Assembly (NCBI RefSeq): GCF_036026595.1
Contig: NZ_JARZFX010000007.1
Span: forward strand, 62,001 to 126,000
Reading direction: 5' to 3'
Origin: Virgibacillus_P tibetensis
Lineage (GTDB): Bacteria > Bacillota > Bacilli > Bacillales > Amphibacillaceae
Length of the DNA stretch: 64,000 bases
The notes below the pieces were generated by a model. That model made no database searches and had not been told where the DNA came from. It saw only the letters and a program-made list of their open reading frames with translations. Each line of letters opens with the position of its first letter. The first letter of the stretch is position 1. The position numbers were made by a program, and so were the translations under genes. Positions 34,114-42,972 of the stretch are shown one piece after another.

Positions 34114-34293
34114 GGAATATTCCCCCTTTCTATTCTAGTTCTAAATTCGACAGAATCTTCCTTAATTCCTTCCTGATATAAAAATACATCTGAATTACGC
34201 GTATTCGAAATGATAAAAATAGTTAAAAAGTGTACAATAATCAATATCAATTTGGGGTCAATGAACTCAGGATTACAGGGAGTGTAGTGGAAA

Positions 34294-34740
34294 ATGAAAT
34301 GGCATATAAAGTCATTTAACGAGTTAACAAATGAGGAATTATATCAGCTGATAAAAGCGCGAATCGATGTGTTTGTAGTGGAACAAACGTGTGCTTATCC
34401 TGAATTAGATAATTATGATCAACAGTCCATTCATTATTTTTTGACAATTAATGATGAGGTTGCAGCCAATGTCCGTATACTTCCAGCCAACAGTAAATAT
34501 GCTGAACCTTCAATTGGCAGAGTTATGGTAGTAAAAAAGTACCGGAGAAAAGGTTATGCCAAGCAAATTATGCAAAAAGCAATTTCCTATGTAACAACGG
34601 ATTGGGGTCAGGACAAAATTAAGATTCAGGCACAGGTCTACCTCAAAGAGTTCTATAAAGACTTGGGATTCAAACAAGTCTCGGACAGCTATCTGGAGGA
34701 TAACATTCTTCATATTGACATGATTTGGGAGAGAAAATAA
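34294..34740 (+). CDS. GNAT-family acetyltransferase, ElaA-like
   Basis: A 148-aa protein with KARIDVFVVEQTCAYPELDNYD (the ElaA N-terminal signature), IGRVMVVKKYRRKGYAKQIMQKAI (acetyl-CoA loop RRKGYA) and AQVYLKEFYKDLGFKQVSD. Substrate unknown. Confidence 0.88.
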   Translation: MKWHIKSFNELTNEELYQLIKARIDVFVVEQTCAYPELDNYDQQSIHYFLTINDEVAANVRILPANSKYAEPSIGRVMVVKKYRRKGYAKQIMQKAISYVTTDWGQDKIKIQAQVYLKEFYKDLGFKQVSDSYLEDNILHIDMIWERK

Positions 34741-34810
34741 AGAATCATATTAAAGGTTTTACACATAGTATAATTATTAATTAGTATCAATAAATTGGAG
34801 GATGATCTTC

Positions 34811-35494
34811 ATGATCAGAAGCGAGCAATTATCGCACTTTAAAGCTGTATTACTAGAACGCCAAACAGAATTAATAAATCATGTTCAGGACCATTTTGGT
34901 ATGACTCGTGAACTGGTTAAAGAGTCAATGAGTGAGCTTTCCAATTACGATAACCATCCTGCAGACATGGGTACAGAATTATTCGAAAGAGAAAAGGATA
35001 TTGCTTTAAACGAACATGCTGAAAAAGAGCTGGAAGAGATCAATGAATCACTTCATGCCATCGAAGAAGGGACCTATGGTATATGCAGTAAATGTGGGGA
35101 AGATATACCTTATGATCGTTTGATGGCAGTGCCCACAGCAGATCGTTGCGTGGAACATGCTGCGGATAATACATTTGAACAGAGTCGAACAGTTGAAGAA
35201 GAAGTCTTCAGCCCGAATATAAATCCCGATGAAGTAACAGCAGAAGAACAAGTAAATTATGATGCTGAGGACGCCTGGCAGGAGGTAAGTCGCTATGGTA
35301 CTTCTGATACACCATCAGATTTATATGGAGACCAGGATCATTATAATGAAATGTATCCCAATAGTGAAGAAAATGTAGGAAATGCAGAAGATTTAGAGGG
35401 GTTTTTGGCTGCAGATCGAGATGGTAAATTTCAAGGCGTTATGCCAAATCATACTAAATACGAGGAAGATTATGAAAGTAATCAGGAGGATTAG
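34811..35494 (+). CDS. YteA-family protein with DksA/TraR-type zinc finger
   Basis: A 227-aa protein: an N-terminal coiled coil (1-85), a C4-like finger with ligands C92, C95, C113 and H116 (CSKCGEDIPYDRLMAVPTADRCVEH), then an acidic, low-complexity C-terminal half. YteA proteins are linked to sporulation in Bacilli and resemble DksA, which binds RNA polymerase. The fourth ligand is His rather than Cys. ATG at 34811 has GGAGG 9 nt upstream. Confidence 0.85.
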   Translation: MIRSEQLSHFKAVLLERQTELINHVQDHFGMTRELVKESMSELSNYDNHPADMGTELFEREKDIALNEHAEKELEEINESLHAIEEGTYGICSKCGEDIPYDRLMAVPTADRCVEHAADNTFEQSRTVEEEVFSPNINPDEVTAEEQVNYDAEDAWQEVSRYGTSDTPSDLYGDQDHYNEMYPNSEENVGNAEDLEGFLAADRDGKFQGVMPNHTKYEEDYESNQED

Positions 35495-35497
35495 TTA

Positions 35498-35538
35498 AAC
35501 AGGAGTACGTTCACAAGAACTGTAGGTACTCCTGTTCT
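35498..35538 (+). terminator. Hairpin terminator after the YteA-like gene
   Basis: ACAGGAGTAC/GTACTCCTGT stem with an inner GTTC/GAAC stem, ending TTCTTA. Confidence 0.7.
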
Positions 35539-35572
35539 TAGAGGTTGGTGAAACCTATAATACGAGCTAGAT

Positions 35573-36370
35573 TCAGAAACTGCCCAGGAAACCGTCCATC
35601 ATACCCCCCATAAAGACGCCGAAGATATTCTGTACCAGGAATCCCGCTATAATTAATGAAACAATATAAATTCCAAGTAACACATAAATTCGATCAAATC
35701 CAGCTGCAGGCTGTTCCAAAAGTATAAAAGTTGGTACTAGCAACAAGGGACCTACCAGGCTTAAGATTAAGATTGTTCCAGCTAACGGAAGACCAATAAC
35801 ACTGAATATGCCTCCAATCACTGATAAAACTAAAAAAGGAACAGAATATGCACCAAATTTAGCTAAAACATCTTTAAAAGAAACAGCTTGAGCTGCAAAC
35901 TTAGTACCTCCAAAAGTTAGTCCTGCTAATAAGGCAAATAAAAGAATAAATTGCAGTAATGGTAAAATGAAGCTATCAAAAAAGGAGATTTGGAAAATTA
36001 CACTCATTTCTCTACTGGCTAAATGAATGCCTAATGCGTAAAGAACAGAAAAAATAACCATAGTAGCAATGCCAGAAATCATATTCGTGCCATTCGACTT
36101 ATGAGCTTCGCTCGGTTTCTTTAGCGTATTAAAAAAATAGTTGCCAAATTTAAATACCTCACTTTTTAGATTATCAACGGTATCGTTTGATTTTGATTGA
36201 TCTTTTTCTGTTGTCTGTTGAGTTTCTGTCCCTGATAATGATTCAGGTCTAACCTTGCTGTCCTCCGTTTGACTGGCAGCTGCAGCTTCAGATTCAGCTG
36301 ATAATACTGCACCGCAATTTGTACAAAACTTCGCATTCTCCGTATGTTGTCCGCAATTAGGACATATCAT
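35573..36370 (-). CDS. Zinc-ribbon membrane protein (Yip1-like)
   Basis: A 265-aa protein. The N-terminal zinc ribbon CPNCGQHTENAKFCTNCGAVL is followed by a hydrophilic Ser/Thr/Glu linker (~25-75) and then five or six helices (about 95-260) of Yip1/DUF-type. Similar proteins in Bacilli combine a cytoplasmic zinc ribbon with membrane domains; their roles are unclear. Monocistronic, reading away from the YteA-like gene. Confidence 0.78.
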   Translation of the reverse strand: MICPNCGQHTENAKFCTNCGAVLSAESEAAAASQTEDSKVRPESLSGTETQQTTEKDQSKSNDTVDNLKSEVFKFGNYFFNTLKKPSEAHKSNGTNMISGIATMVIFSVLYALGIHLASREMSVIFQISFFDSFILPLLQFILLFALLAGLTFGGTKFAAQAVSFKDVLAKFGAYSVPFLVLSVIGGIFSVIGLPLAGTILILSLVGPLLLVPTFILLEQPAAGFDRIYVLLGIYIVSLIIAGFLVQNIFGVFMGGMMDGFLGSF

Positions 36371-36524
36371 GTAACCACTCCTCTATACTATTTAAGATAG
36401 TATTTTTTACTATCCTTTTCGTATTCCTATTCGACACAAGTCTATAAAATCCCTGTTTATATGCAATATTTTAATAAATACTTAAAATTACCGGTAGTGT
36501 ACTTAATAAATTTTACGATAGAAA

Positions 36525-36556
36525 ATAAAAAAAGAAGGGAAACTTTTCCCTTCTTC
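36525..36556 (-). terminator. Terminator of htrA
   Basis: GAAGGGAA (36534-36541) with TTCCCTTC (36546-36553), T7 on the minus strand. Confidence 0.85.
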
Positions 36557-36596
36557 AAGTTAATAATGAGTAATATTTGGTGAGCTAATTAAGAAT

Positions 36597-37856
36597 TTAA
36601 TCCTGCTTTTGCAGCTCGAGGCTAACTTTTTCCGGTTCACCGTTCCGATAAAACTCTAACTGAATATCGTCACCTATGTTGGTTTCTGAATATAGAAACT
36701 TTCTTAATTCGAGTATTGAAGTAATTTCATTATCATTAATTTTAGTTATCACATCAAATTGTTGCAGTCCGGCTTTTTCAGCGGCTGAACCAGCTTGAAC
36801 TTCTGCGACTACCATTCCACCTGCCAAATCATCCGGCAGGTTAATTTCATTTCGGTATTGAGGCGGAACTTGGTTAATAGGGGCAGTACTAATTCCAATT
36901 AATGGTCTTTCAATTTCCCCATTCGTTTCCAGTTGCTCCATTATGGGTAATGCAGCGTTAACAGGAATTGCAAAGCCAATCCCCTCTACCTCTTGCTGGG
37001 CAACCTTCATTGAGTTAATTCCAATTACCTCACCCTTTGAATTCACTAATGCCCCGCCACTGTTACCCGGGTTTATAGCAGCATCTGTCTGAATTACTTC
37101 AGTAATCCAGTCGGGCTGTCGGTCTCCATTTGTATCCACGCTAATAGATCGATTCAACCCACTGATGATACCCTTTGTCACTGTATTCGCAAAATCCAGA
37201 CCTAAAGGATTTCCAATAGCCGCAACTGTTTCGCCAACGAGTAAATCTTCAGATGAACCCATGGTTGCTACAGTATTAATTTTATCTCCATCCACTTCCA
37301 AAACGGCTAAATCCGTAAGAGGATCAGTTCCTAAAACAGTTGCTTGGATCCGTTCATCATTATTCAGTGCAATTTCGACTTCTTTTGCCCCATCAACAAC
37401 ATGTTGGTTCGTGACAACGTAGGCTTTGTTGTTCTCCTTTTTATAGATAATACCTGAACCTGAGCCTTGTTCCTCGCTTTGAGTCCAGACACTCTGTTGC
37501 TGAAGATTTATAACACCTACGACTGCCTCGGATACTTCAGCAATATTACTTGCTAGCTCTGCATTATCTGACGCTAGAGTCCTCACCATATCCGGAGTCG
37601 TATTTTCCTGTGTTGAAGCAGATGTATTCGATGAATGCTGAAGTGGTAAAATATTCGCTGTCATTAACAAAACAATTATACTGGCTGATATTACTCCACC
37701 AACAATACCGGCCAGTAGAATATGCAGTCCTGATTTGCTTTTATAGTTTTTTTTAATTTTGGTTGAATTGCTGTGAATGGATTCTTCTAAAGGGATTGAA
37801 TTATTTTCTTCAGAACGGTTCTGTGTATCACCATACTTATTCTCATTATTTTCCAT
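36597..37856 (-). CDS. htrA: HtrA/DegP-like membrane-anchored serine protease
   Basis: A 419-aa protein. It has a cytoplasmic acidic N-terminus (1-40), one membrane helix (~43-70), and an extracytoplasmic trypsin-like protease with triad H152 (TNQHVVDG), D182 (LTDLAVL) and S266 (GNSGGAL). One C-terminal PDZ domain (about 310-415) follows. It degrades or refolds misfolded secreted proteins. ATG at 37856 is chosen because AGGAAGGGCGG precedes it. In B. subtilis htrA is induced by CssRS, and the cssRS homologues lie ~1 kb away here, divergently. Confidence 0.93.
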   Translation of the reverse strand: MENNENKYGDTQNRSEENNSIPLEESIHSNSTKIKKNYKSKSGLHILLAGIVGGVISASIIVLLMTANILPLQHSSNTSASTQENTTPDMVRTLASDNAELASNIAEVSEAVVGVINLQQQSVWTQSEEQGSGSGIIYKKENNKAYVVTNQHVVDGAKEVEIALNNDERIQATVLGTDPLTDLAVLEVDGDKINTVATMGSSEDLLVGETVAAIGNPLGLDFANTVTKGIISGLNRSISVDTNGDRQPDWITEVIQTDAAINPGNSGGALVNSKGEVIGINSMKVAQQEVEGIGFAIPVNAALPIMEQLETNGEIERPLIGISTAPINQVPPQYRNEINLPDDLAGGMVVAEVQAGSAAEKAGLQQFDVITKINDNEITSILELRKFLYSETNIGDDIQLEFYRNGEPEKVSLELQKQD

Positions 37857-37982
37857 ACTATGACCGCCCTTCCTTTCCAATGTTTTTAACCAGCAATAAC
37901 GGGCAGCAGACTTACCATTGCATTTTTTTCAAGGGGTATAGAGGGGGTGCTCAAGCAGTCTGCTCCCGATAAGGCCATCAAA

Positions 37983-38027
37983 GTTAAGAGTTATTCGGAT
38001 ACGTGGGATCGCGTAGAATAACTTAAC
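37983..38027 (-). promoter_or_regulatory. Long inverted repeat upstream of htrA
   Basis: GTTAAGAGTTATTC (37983-37996) pairs with GAATAACTTAAC (38016-38027), with inner TACG/CGTA. It could be a leader hairpin of htrA or an old terminator. The whole gap 37857-38819 contains this, AT-rich sequence, and the repeat locus below, but no gene. Confidence 0.45.
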
Positions 38028-38355
38028 TGTAGGTTATATTTTATAGCTAGATAAAGGGATAAATTTGGTATAAGTGTGGAAGAATTGTGTAAAAAAACGT
38101 ATTAGTGTTCACATTCAGTGACTTATGTAAAAATATATATAATCACTCAGCTTTCGCAAGCTTGAAATTGATAAATAGACTTGAAAGAATTAGCAAGGCT
38201 GGAGAACACTGCTCACGTCGTCTTTTAATTGGAATTAACTGTTCTTGTTTGATGCTCTAAGCAGTGTGGATACACATAAAATTTCTCTAATAAAGCTATT
38301 GCGGTTACTCGTCCCACCGAAAAGAAATGTTGTTTTCTACACAAAACATATATAA

Positions 38356-38688
38356 GACGAAGTAACTTGTCACTGGAATAGCTAACCGCTCTGGAAATAT
38401 ACTTCGCTCAAAGAGGTGATCGCTGAATAAACCGGGGTGAACGCGGGATTAAGTGAAGCAATCGCTGAATAAATCGGTCCGAACGCTGAATAAACCAAGC
38501 CGAACGCGCGATTAAGTGAAGTAATCGCTGAATGAAAGTAGGTGCAGCGGTCATGACAAATCGGTCGACTCGTGCTTAGAACAGCACGTGTCTGAAGACC
38601 CCGCAGCGGTGGCCTTCCGCGAGGAGGCTGAAGCGTTGCCCGCGGAAAGCGACTGCCTGAAGTGGAAATCAACGTCGATGTTACGTCG
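38356..38688 (+). repeat. 21-bp tandem repeat array, locus 3 (6 units), in a ~333-bp element
   Basis: Six 21-bp units at 38420-38545 begin TCGCTGAATAAACCGGGG and end TCGCTGAATGAAAGTAGGTG. The right flank (AGCGGTCATGACAAATCGG ... GAACAGCACGTGTCTGAAGACC) matches that of locus 1. The outer ends GACGAAGTAAC (38356-38366) and GTTACGTC (38680-38687) are nearly inverse, so the element may have short terminal inverted repeats. Confidence 0.85.
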
Positions 38689-38819
38689 CACTTTATATCT
38701 AATGCGATGATAAAAAGTAACGTAAAGACTTGGGTTCTAAGTCTAATCCAACTAACTGTTTGAACATATTTCAGTGGTGCGAAAGTTGAGTAATCATATT
38801 AGCGAAAAAGGTGATTTTG

Positions 38820-39509
38820 TTGCGATATCATATTGGCGTTGTTGAGGACGATTCAAATATCCAAAATATTGTATCAGCCTATTTGAAAAAAGAAGGGTTT
38901 TACGTAACCGTCTTAGGATCAGCTGAAGCTGCATGGAAGGTCTGGGAAACTAACCCTCCTGATATGTGGATTTTGGATATTATGCTTCCTGGAATGGATG
39001 GCTACGAATTTTGCCGGAAAATAAGAAACGAAAGCGAAGTACCTATTGTGATTATTTCAGCAAAGGATGAAGAGATTGATAAAATACTTGGATTAGAATT
39101 AGGTGGAGATGATTATTTAACGAAACCATTCAGTCCCAGGGAATTAGTCGCGCGTGTCAAACGATTGTTTAAACGTATAAATCAATCACCTGTTGCTGAA
39201 GAGGTCACTCAGGAAAAAATAAAAGTAGATGATTTACTCATTTATAAAAATGACAGGCGTATCTTCTGGGATAACCGGGAGCAGGAAGTAACGACAAAGG
39301 AATTTGATATGTTGCTGATCTTTGCGGAAAATGTTAATAGAGCCTTTTCACGGGAAGAATTATTAGTAAAGGTATGGGGAGATGATTATTTCGGAAGTGA
39401 CCGGGCTGTGGATGATTTAGTTAAACGAATACGCAAAAAGTTTGCAACGCTTCCATTGGAAACGGTATGGGGCTATGGATATCGTTTGCGGAATGAAGAG
39501 GCTCACTAA
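38820..39509 (+). CDS. cssR: Two-component response regulator CssR (secretion stress)
   Basis: A 229-aa OmpR-family regulator. The receiver domain (3-118) has phospho-acceptor D53 (WILDIMLPGMDGY) and K102 (DDYLTKPF). A winged-helix DNA-binding domain (~130-228) ends KVWGDDYFGSDRAVDDLVKRIRKK, which closely matches CssR. It senses misfolded exported protein through CssS and activates htrA-type proteases. TTG at 38820 is preferred: AAAAGGTGA lies ~8 nt upstream, and an in-frame GTG at 38811 is part of that site. Confidence 0.88.
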   Translation: MRYHIGVVEDDSNIQNIVSAYLKKEGFYVTVLGSAEAAWKVWETNPPDMWILDIMLPGMDGYEFCRKIRNESEVPIVIISAKDEEIDKILGLELGGDDYLTKPFSPRELVARVKRLFKRINQSPVAEEVTQEKIKVDDLLIYKNDRRIFWDNREQEVTTKEFDMLLIFAENVNRAFSREELLVKVWGDDYFGSDRAVDDLVKRIRKKFATLPLETVWGYGYRLRNEEAH

Positions 39510-40840
39510 TGAAACTCCAATATCAGTTAAACGCAGCGTTTACAACCCTGCTTCTTGTCATCATGACTGTTACTGGTTATGTTATTTATTCATTAATATT
39601 AGACTTGTTGATTCAGGATGAACAAAGGCAGCTGAAACAAAAAGGTGAAATTCTAGTAGATGTTTTAAATGAACGATATGGTACGAGGCAGGATATTCAG
39701 CAATATAGTGATTTTCTGCAAGATCAGGATTTACAGTTATTTCTTTATGACAGAAATCAGAATGCAGTATTTTATTCAACTATGTCAAGTCGGGTTACTG
39801 CTGGTTTTTTTCAAGCTAATAATTTTGAAGATACGAGTGAAATGCTGTGGGAATACGGAAATGATAAATATGTAACATCAAGGATAGTAGTTTATCCGGA
39901 AGCAACTGGGCTTGAACTGATCCTACTGACACCGATGAATGATTTGCAGGTAGTACAACAAAATTTTATATTCCGTTTGTTTATTGTATTTCTTATCGGA
40001 GCAGCTGCGGCAGTGTTACTTAGTTATTTTTTAACAAATAAATTAGTAACTCCTTTATCACAACTAAAACAACAATTAAAAAAGATTGAAAAAAGACAGT
40101 TTGATGAAGTTGAACGAATTCAAGCAACTGGAGAGATTAAGGAGGTCGAACAAAGCATTTTTGAAATGTCTGAGGAATTACAAAGGTATATGAAGTCACA
40201 GCAGACATTCTTTCAAAATGCCAGTCATGAATTGAAAACACCTCTTATGACAATTCAGGGTTATGCTGAAGGTATCCGGGATAAAATTTTTGATGAAAAG
40301 GATGAAGAAAAGGGATTAGAGGTAATGGTAACCGAGGTAAATCGTTTGAAAGCGATTATTAATGAGATGATTCTCCTGGCTAAGCTTGATAGTGAACCTG
40401 ATGTCTATGACCCTAAGAAGATTGATGCATCTGAATTGATTAATCAGGTTATTGACCGGACGATGCCTTTAGTCAATGAGAAAGAAATTCTAATCAAGCA
40501 GGATGTAGATGATGATATTACATTATTTGCCGACGAAGAAAAATTATTGCGAGCTTTATTGAATTTAACATTTAATGCGATTCGTCATGCCAAAAGTCAG
40601 GTAGGTATTCATGTTTATAAAAAGAACCGGGCGGTTATAATTACAGTTGAAGATGATGGGGAAGGAATAGCCGACAATTTAATTCCACATATTTTCCACC
40701 GGTTTGTAAAAGGTAAGAATGGGGAAACTGGTCTAGGACTGGCTATCGCACGTGCCATTGTAGAACAATCAGGCGGAGAAATTAATGTAGGTGAATCTGG
40801 GCTTGGAGGAGCAAAATTTGAGGTTATTTTTCATTTGTAG
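39509..40840 (+). CDS. cssS: Two-component sensor histidine kinase CssS
   Basis: A 443-aa membrane kinase with two helices (about 9-33 and 155-176) around a ~120-residue extracytoplasmic sensor. It has a HAMP region (177-230), phospho-acceptor H240 (FQNASHELKTPL), and ATPase boxes NLTFNAIRHAK (N), VEDDGEGI (G1) and GETGLGLAIARAIV (G2). It overlaps cssR by 1 nt (TAATG). Assigned as CssS from the CssR partner and the nearby htrA. Confidence 0.88.
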   Translation: MKLQYQLNAAFTTLLLVIMTVTGYVIYSLILDLLIQDEQRQLKQKGEILVDVLNERYGTRQDIQQYSDFLQDQDLQLFLYDRNQNAVFYSTMSSRVTAGFFQANNFEDTSEMLWEYGNDKYVTSRIVVYPEATGLELILLTPMNDLQVVQQNFIFRLFIVFLIGAAAAVLLSYFLTNKLVTPLSQLKQQLKKIEKRQFDEVERIQATGEIKEVEQSIFEMSEELQRYMKSQQTFFQNASHELKTPLMTIQGYAEGIRDKIFDEKDEEKGLEVMVTEVNRLKAIINEMILLAKLDSEPDVYDPKKIDASELINQVIDRTMPLVNEKEILIKQDVDDDITLFADEEKLLRALLNLTFNAIRHAKSQVGIHVYKKNRAVIITVEDDGEGIADNLIPHIFHRFVKGKNGETGLGLAIARAIVEQSGGEINVGESGLGGAKFEVIFHL

Positions 40841-40880
40841 TGTTTTTTTTGCAAAAAATTCTAAATAACAAGGGATTTTA

Positions 40881-40889
40881 TGATATAAT
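40881..40889 (+). promoter_or_regulatory. Extended -10 promoter of typA
   Basis: TGATATAAT (extended -10) 46 nt before the typA start; no good -35 hexamer. Confidence 0.5.
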
Positions 40890-40934
40890 TATATGGTTTG
40901 AAACATCCCGTAATTATAGAGGAGCGTACTTTTT

Positions 40935-42761
40935 ATGCATTTAAGAGAAGATATTCGTAACATTGCTATCATTGCCCACGTTGACCACGGTAAAACGACA
41001 CTGGTGGATCAGCTGTTAAAATATTCAGGAACTTTTCATGAACATGAACAAGTGAATGAGCGAGCTATGGACTCTAACGATATTGAAAGAGAACGTGGTA
41101 TAACAATTTTGGCAAAAAATACAGCAATTAAATATAATGATACTGCTATCAATATTTTGGATACACCTGGTCACGCAGACTTCGGTGGCGAAGTGGAACG
41201 AATTATGAAAATGGTTGATGGTGTAGCTTTAGTTGTTGATGCCTATGAAGGGACTATGCCCCAAACACGCTTCGTGTTGAAGAAAGCGTTAGAGCAAAAA
41301 CTGACACCAATCGTTGTTTTGAATAAAATAGACCGTCCGAACGCTAGACCAACAGAGGTTATTGACGAGGTTCTTGATCTATTTATTGAGCTTGGCGCTG
41401 ATGATGAACAATTGGAATTCCCTGTTGTTTACGCATCTGCACTAAATGGTACGTCAGGATTAGAGCCGGATGACCAGAAAGAAACGATGGATCCTATCTT
41501 TACAACTATCTTAGAACATATTCCTGCACCAGCAAATACAGAAGACGAGCCGTTACAATTCCAAGTCACCTTGCTTGATTATAACGACTATGTTGGACGT
41601 ATAGGAGTTGGGCGAGTGTTCAGGGGTAAGATTAGTTTAGGACAACAGGTCGTTGTGATGAAGGAAGACGGTACGAAAAAACCATTCCGTATCAGCAAAT
41701 TATTTGGTTTTACAGGATTAAAACGAATCGAAATTGAAGAGGCGATCTCAGGGGATATCGTAGCCCTTGCTGGAATGGAAGATATAAACATAGGTGAGAC
41801 GATTTGTCCGCCAAGTCATCCAGAAGCATTGCCGTTGTTGCGAATTGATGAACCAACCCTGCAAATGACATTTGTAGTTAATAACAGTCCTTTTGCTGGG
41901 CGTGAGGGTAAATACGTTACCTCACGAAGAATTGAAGAACGCTTATTGAAGCAACTGGAGACAGATGTTAGTTTACGGGTAGAACCAACTGATTCACCAG
42001 ATGCTTGGACTGTATCAGGACGGGGTGAGTTACACCTGTCGATTTTGATTGAAAACATGCGCAGAGAAGGCTTTGAACTACAGCTCTCCAAGCCACAGGT
42101 TATTGTCAAGGAGATTGATGGTGTAAGATGTGAGCCTGTCGAACGTGTACAAGTAGATGTACCTGAAGAATATCAAGGGGCTGTTATGGAGTCACTTGGA
42201 GCGCGAAAAGGCGAAATGCAGGACATGGTCAACCATGGTAATGGACAGGTCCGATTGGAGTTTAAGGTGCCATCTCGCGGCTTAATTGGTTATTCTACGG
42301 AATTTATGTCACAGACACGTGGTTATGGAATTATTAATCATACCTTCGAAGCCTATGAACCAATTATTAAAGGTCAGGTTGGTGGAAGACGTGAGGGTGT
42401 TCTTGTTGGATTGGAAAATGGCAAAGCATCAACATATGGCATAATGCAATTGGAAGACCGTGGAACTATTTTTGTAGAACCTGGTACCGAAATTTATGCC
42501 GGAATGATTGTTGGTGAACATAACCGTGAGAATGATCTAACTGTTAATATCACGAAAGAAAAACATTTAACGAATGTTCGTTCGGCGAATAAAGACCAAA
42601 CTTCTACAATTAGAAAAACCCGAGAAATGTCTTTGGAAGAAGCAATTGAATATCTTGCTGATGATGAATATTGCGAAGTAACACCAGAGTCCATTCGTTT
42701 GCGTAAGAAGATTTTAAACAAAAACGAGCGGGAAAAGGCATCAAAGAAATCAAGTGTATAA
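40935..42761 (+). CDS. typA: Ribosome-binding translational GTPase TypA/BipA
   Basis: A 608-aa EF-G-like GTPase with G1 AHVDHGKT (14-21), G2 RGITI, G3 DTPGHADFG, G4 NKIDRP and G5 SA. Then come EF-Tu domain II, an EF-G domain III/V-like pair and the BipA-specific C-terminal domain (GQVGGRREGVLVGLENG ... HLTNVRSANKD). It aids 50S assembly and stress growth, especially in the cold. GAGG ribosome site. Confidence 0.97.
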   Translation: MHLREDIRNIAIIAHVDHGKTTLVDQLLKYSGTFHEHEQVNERAMDSNDIERERGITILAKNTAIKYNDTAINILDTPGHADFGGEVERIMKMVDGVALVVDAYEGTMPQTRFVLKKALEQKLTPIVVLNKIDRPNARPTEVIDEVLDLFIELGADDEQLEFPVVYASALNGTSGLEPDDQKETMDPIFTTILEHIPAPANTEDEPLQFQVTLLDYNDYVGRIGVGRVFRGKISLGQQVVVMKEDGTKKPFRISKLFGFTGLKRIEIEEAISGDIVALAGMEDINIGETICPPSHPEALPLLRIDEPTLQMTFVVNNSPFAGREGKYVTSRRIEERLLKQLETDVSLRVEPTDSPDAWTVSGRGELHLSILIENMRREGFELQLSKPQVIVKEIDGVRCEPVERVQVDVPEEYQGAVMESLGARKGEMQDMVNHGNGQVRLEFKVPSRGLIGYSTEFMSQTRGYGIINHTFEAYEPIIKGQVGGRREGVLVGLENGKASTYGIMQLEDRGTIFVEPGTEIYAGMIVGEHNRENDLTVNITKEKHLTNVRSANKDQTSTIRKTREMSLEEAIEYLADDEYCEVTPESIRLRKKILNKNEREKASKKSSV

Positions 42762-42773
42762 CAACAGTATAGA

Positions 42774-42806
42774 GACCGGTAGGAGCCTTTAGGCATCTGC
42801 CGGTTT
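42774..42806 (+). terminator. Terminator of typA
   Basis: GACCGGTAGGAGCC ... GGCATCTGCCGG stem followed by T6. Confidence 0.85.
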
Positions 42807-42972
42807 TTTGCTTTTTAAGAGGGACTAATTTGTAATCTGTAAAAATTAAAGGAGTAGGTGTAGAAAATTCGTGGTATACAGATAAAAACACGTCATCAGT
42901 AAAGGATAAGCTAGTCTCCATTCTTTGTGCTTTCTATGAATCATATATACACTAAAAGCAAAATAAACTACT

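Noticed and set aside
37165..37422. Open frames opposite htrA, typA, cadA and other long genes
   Set aside because: Antisense shadows of well-supported genes without their own ribosome sites.
38382..38672. A 96-codon open frame on the minus strand
   Set aside because: Repeat artefact of locus 3, like the one at locus 1.
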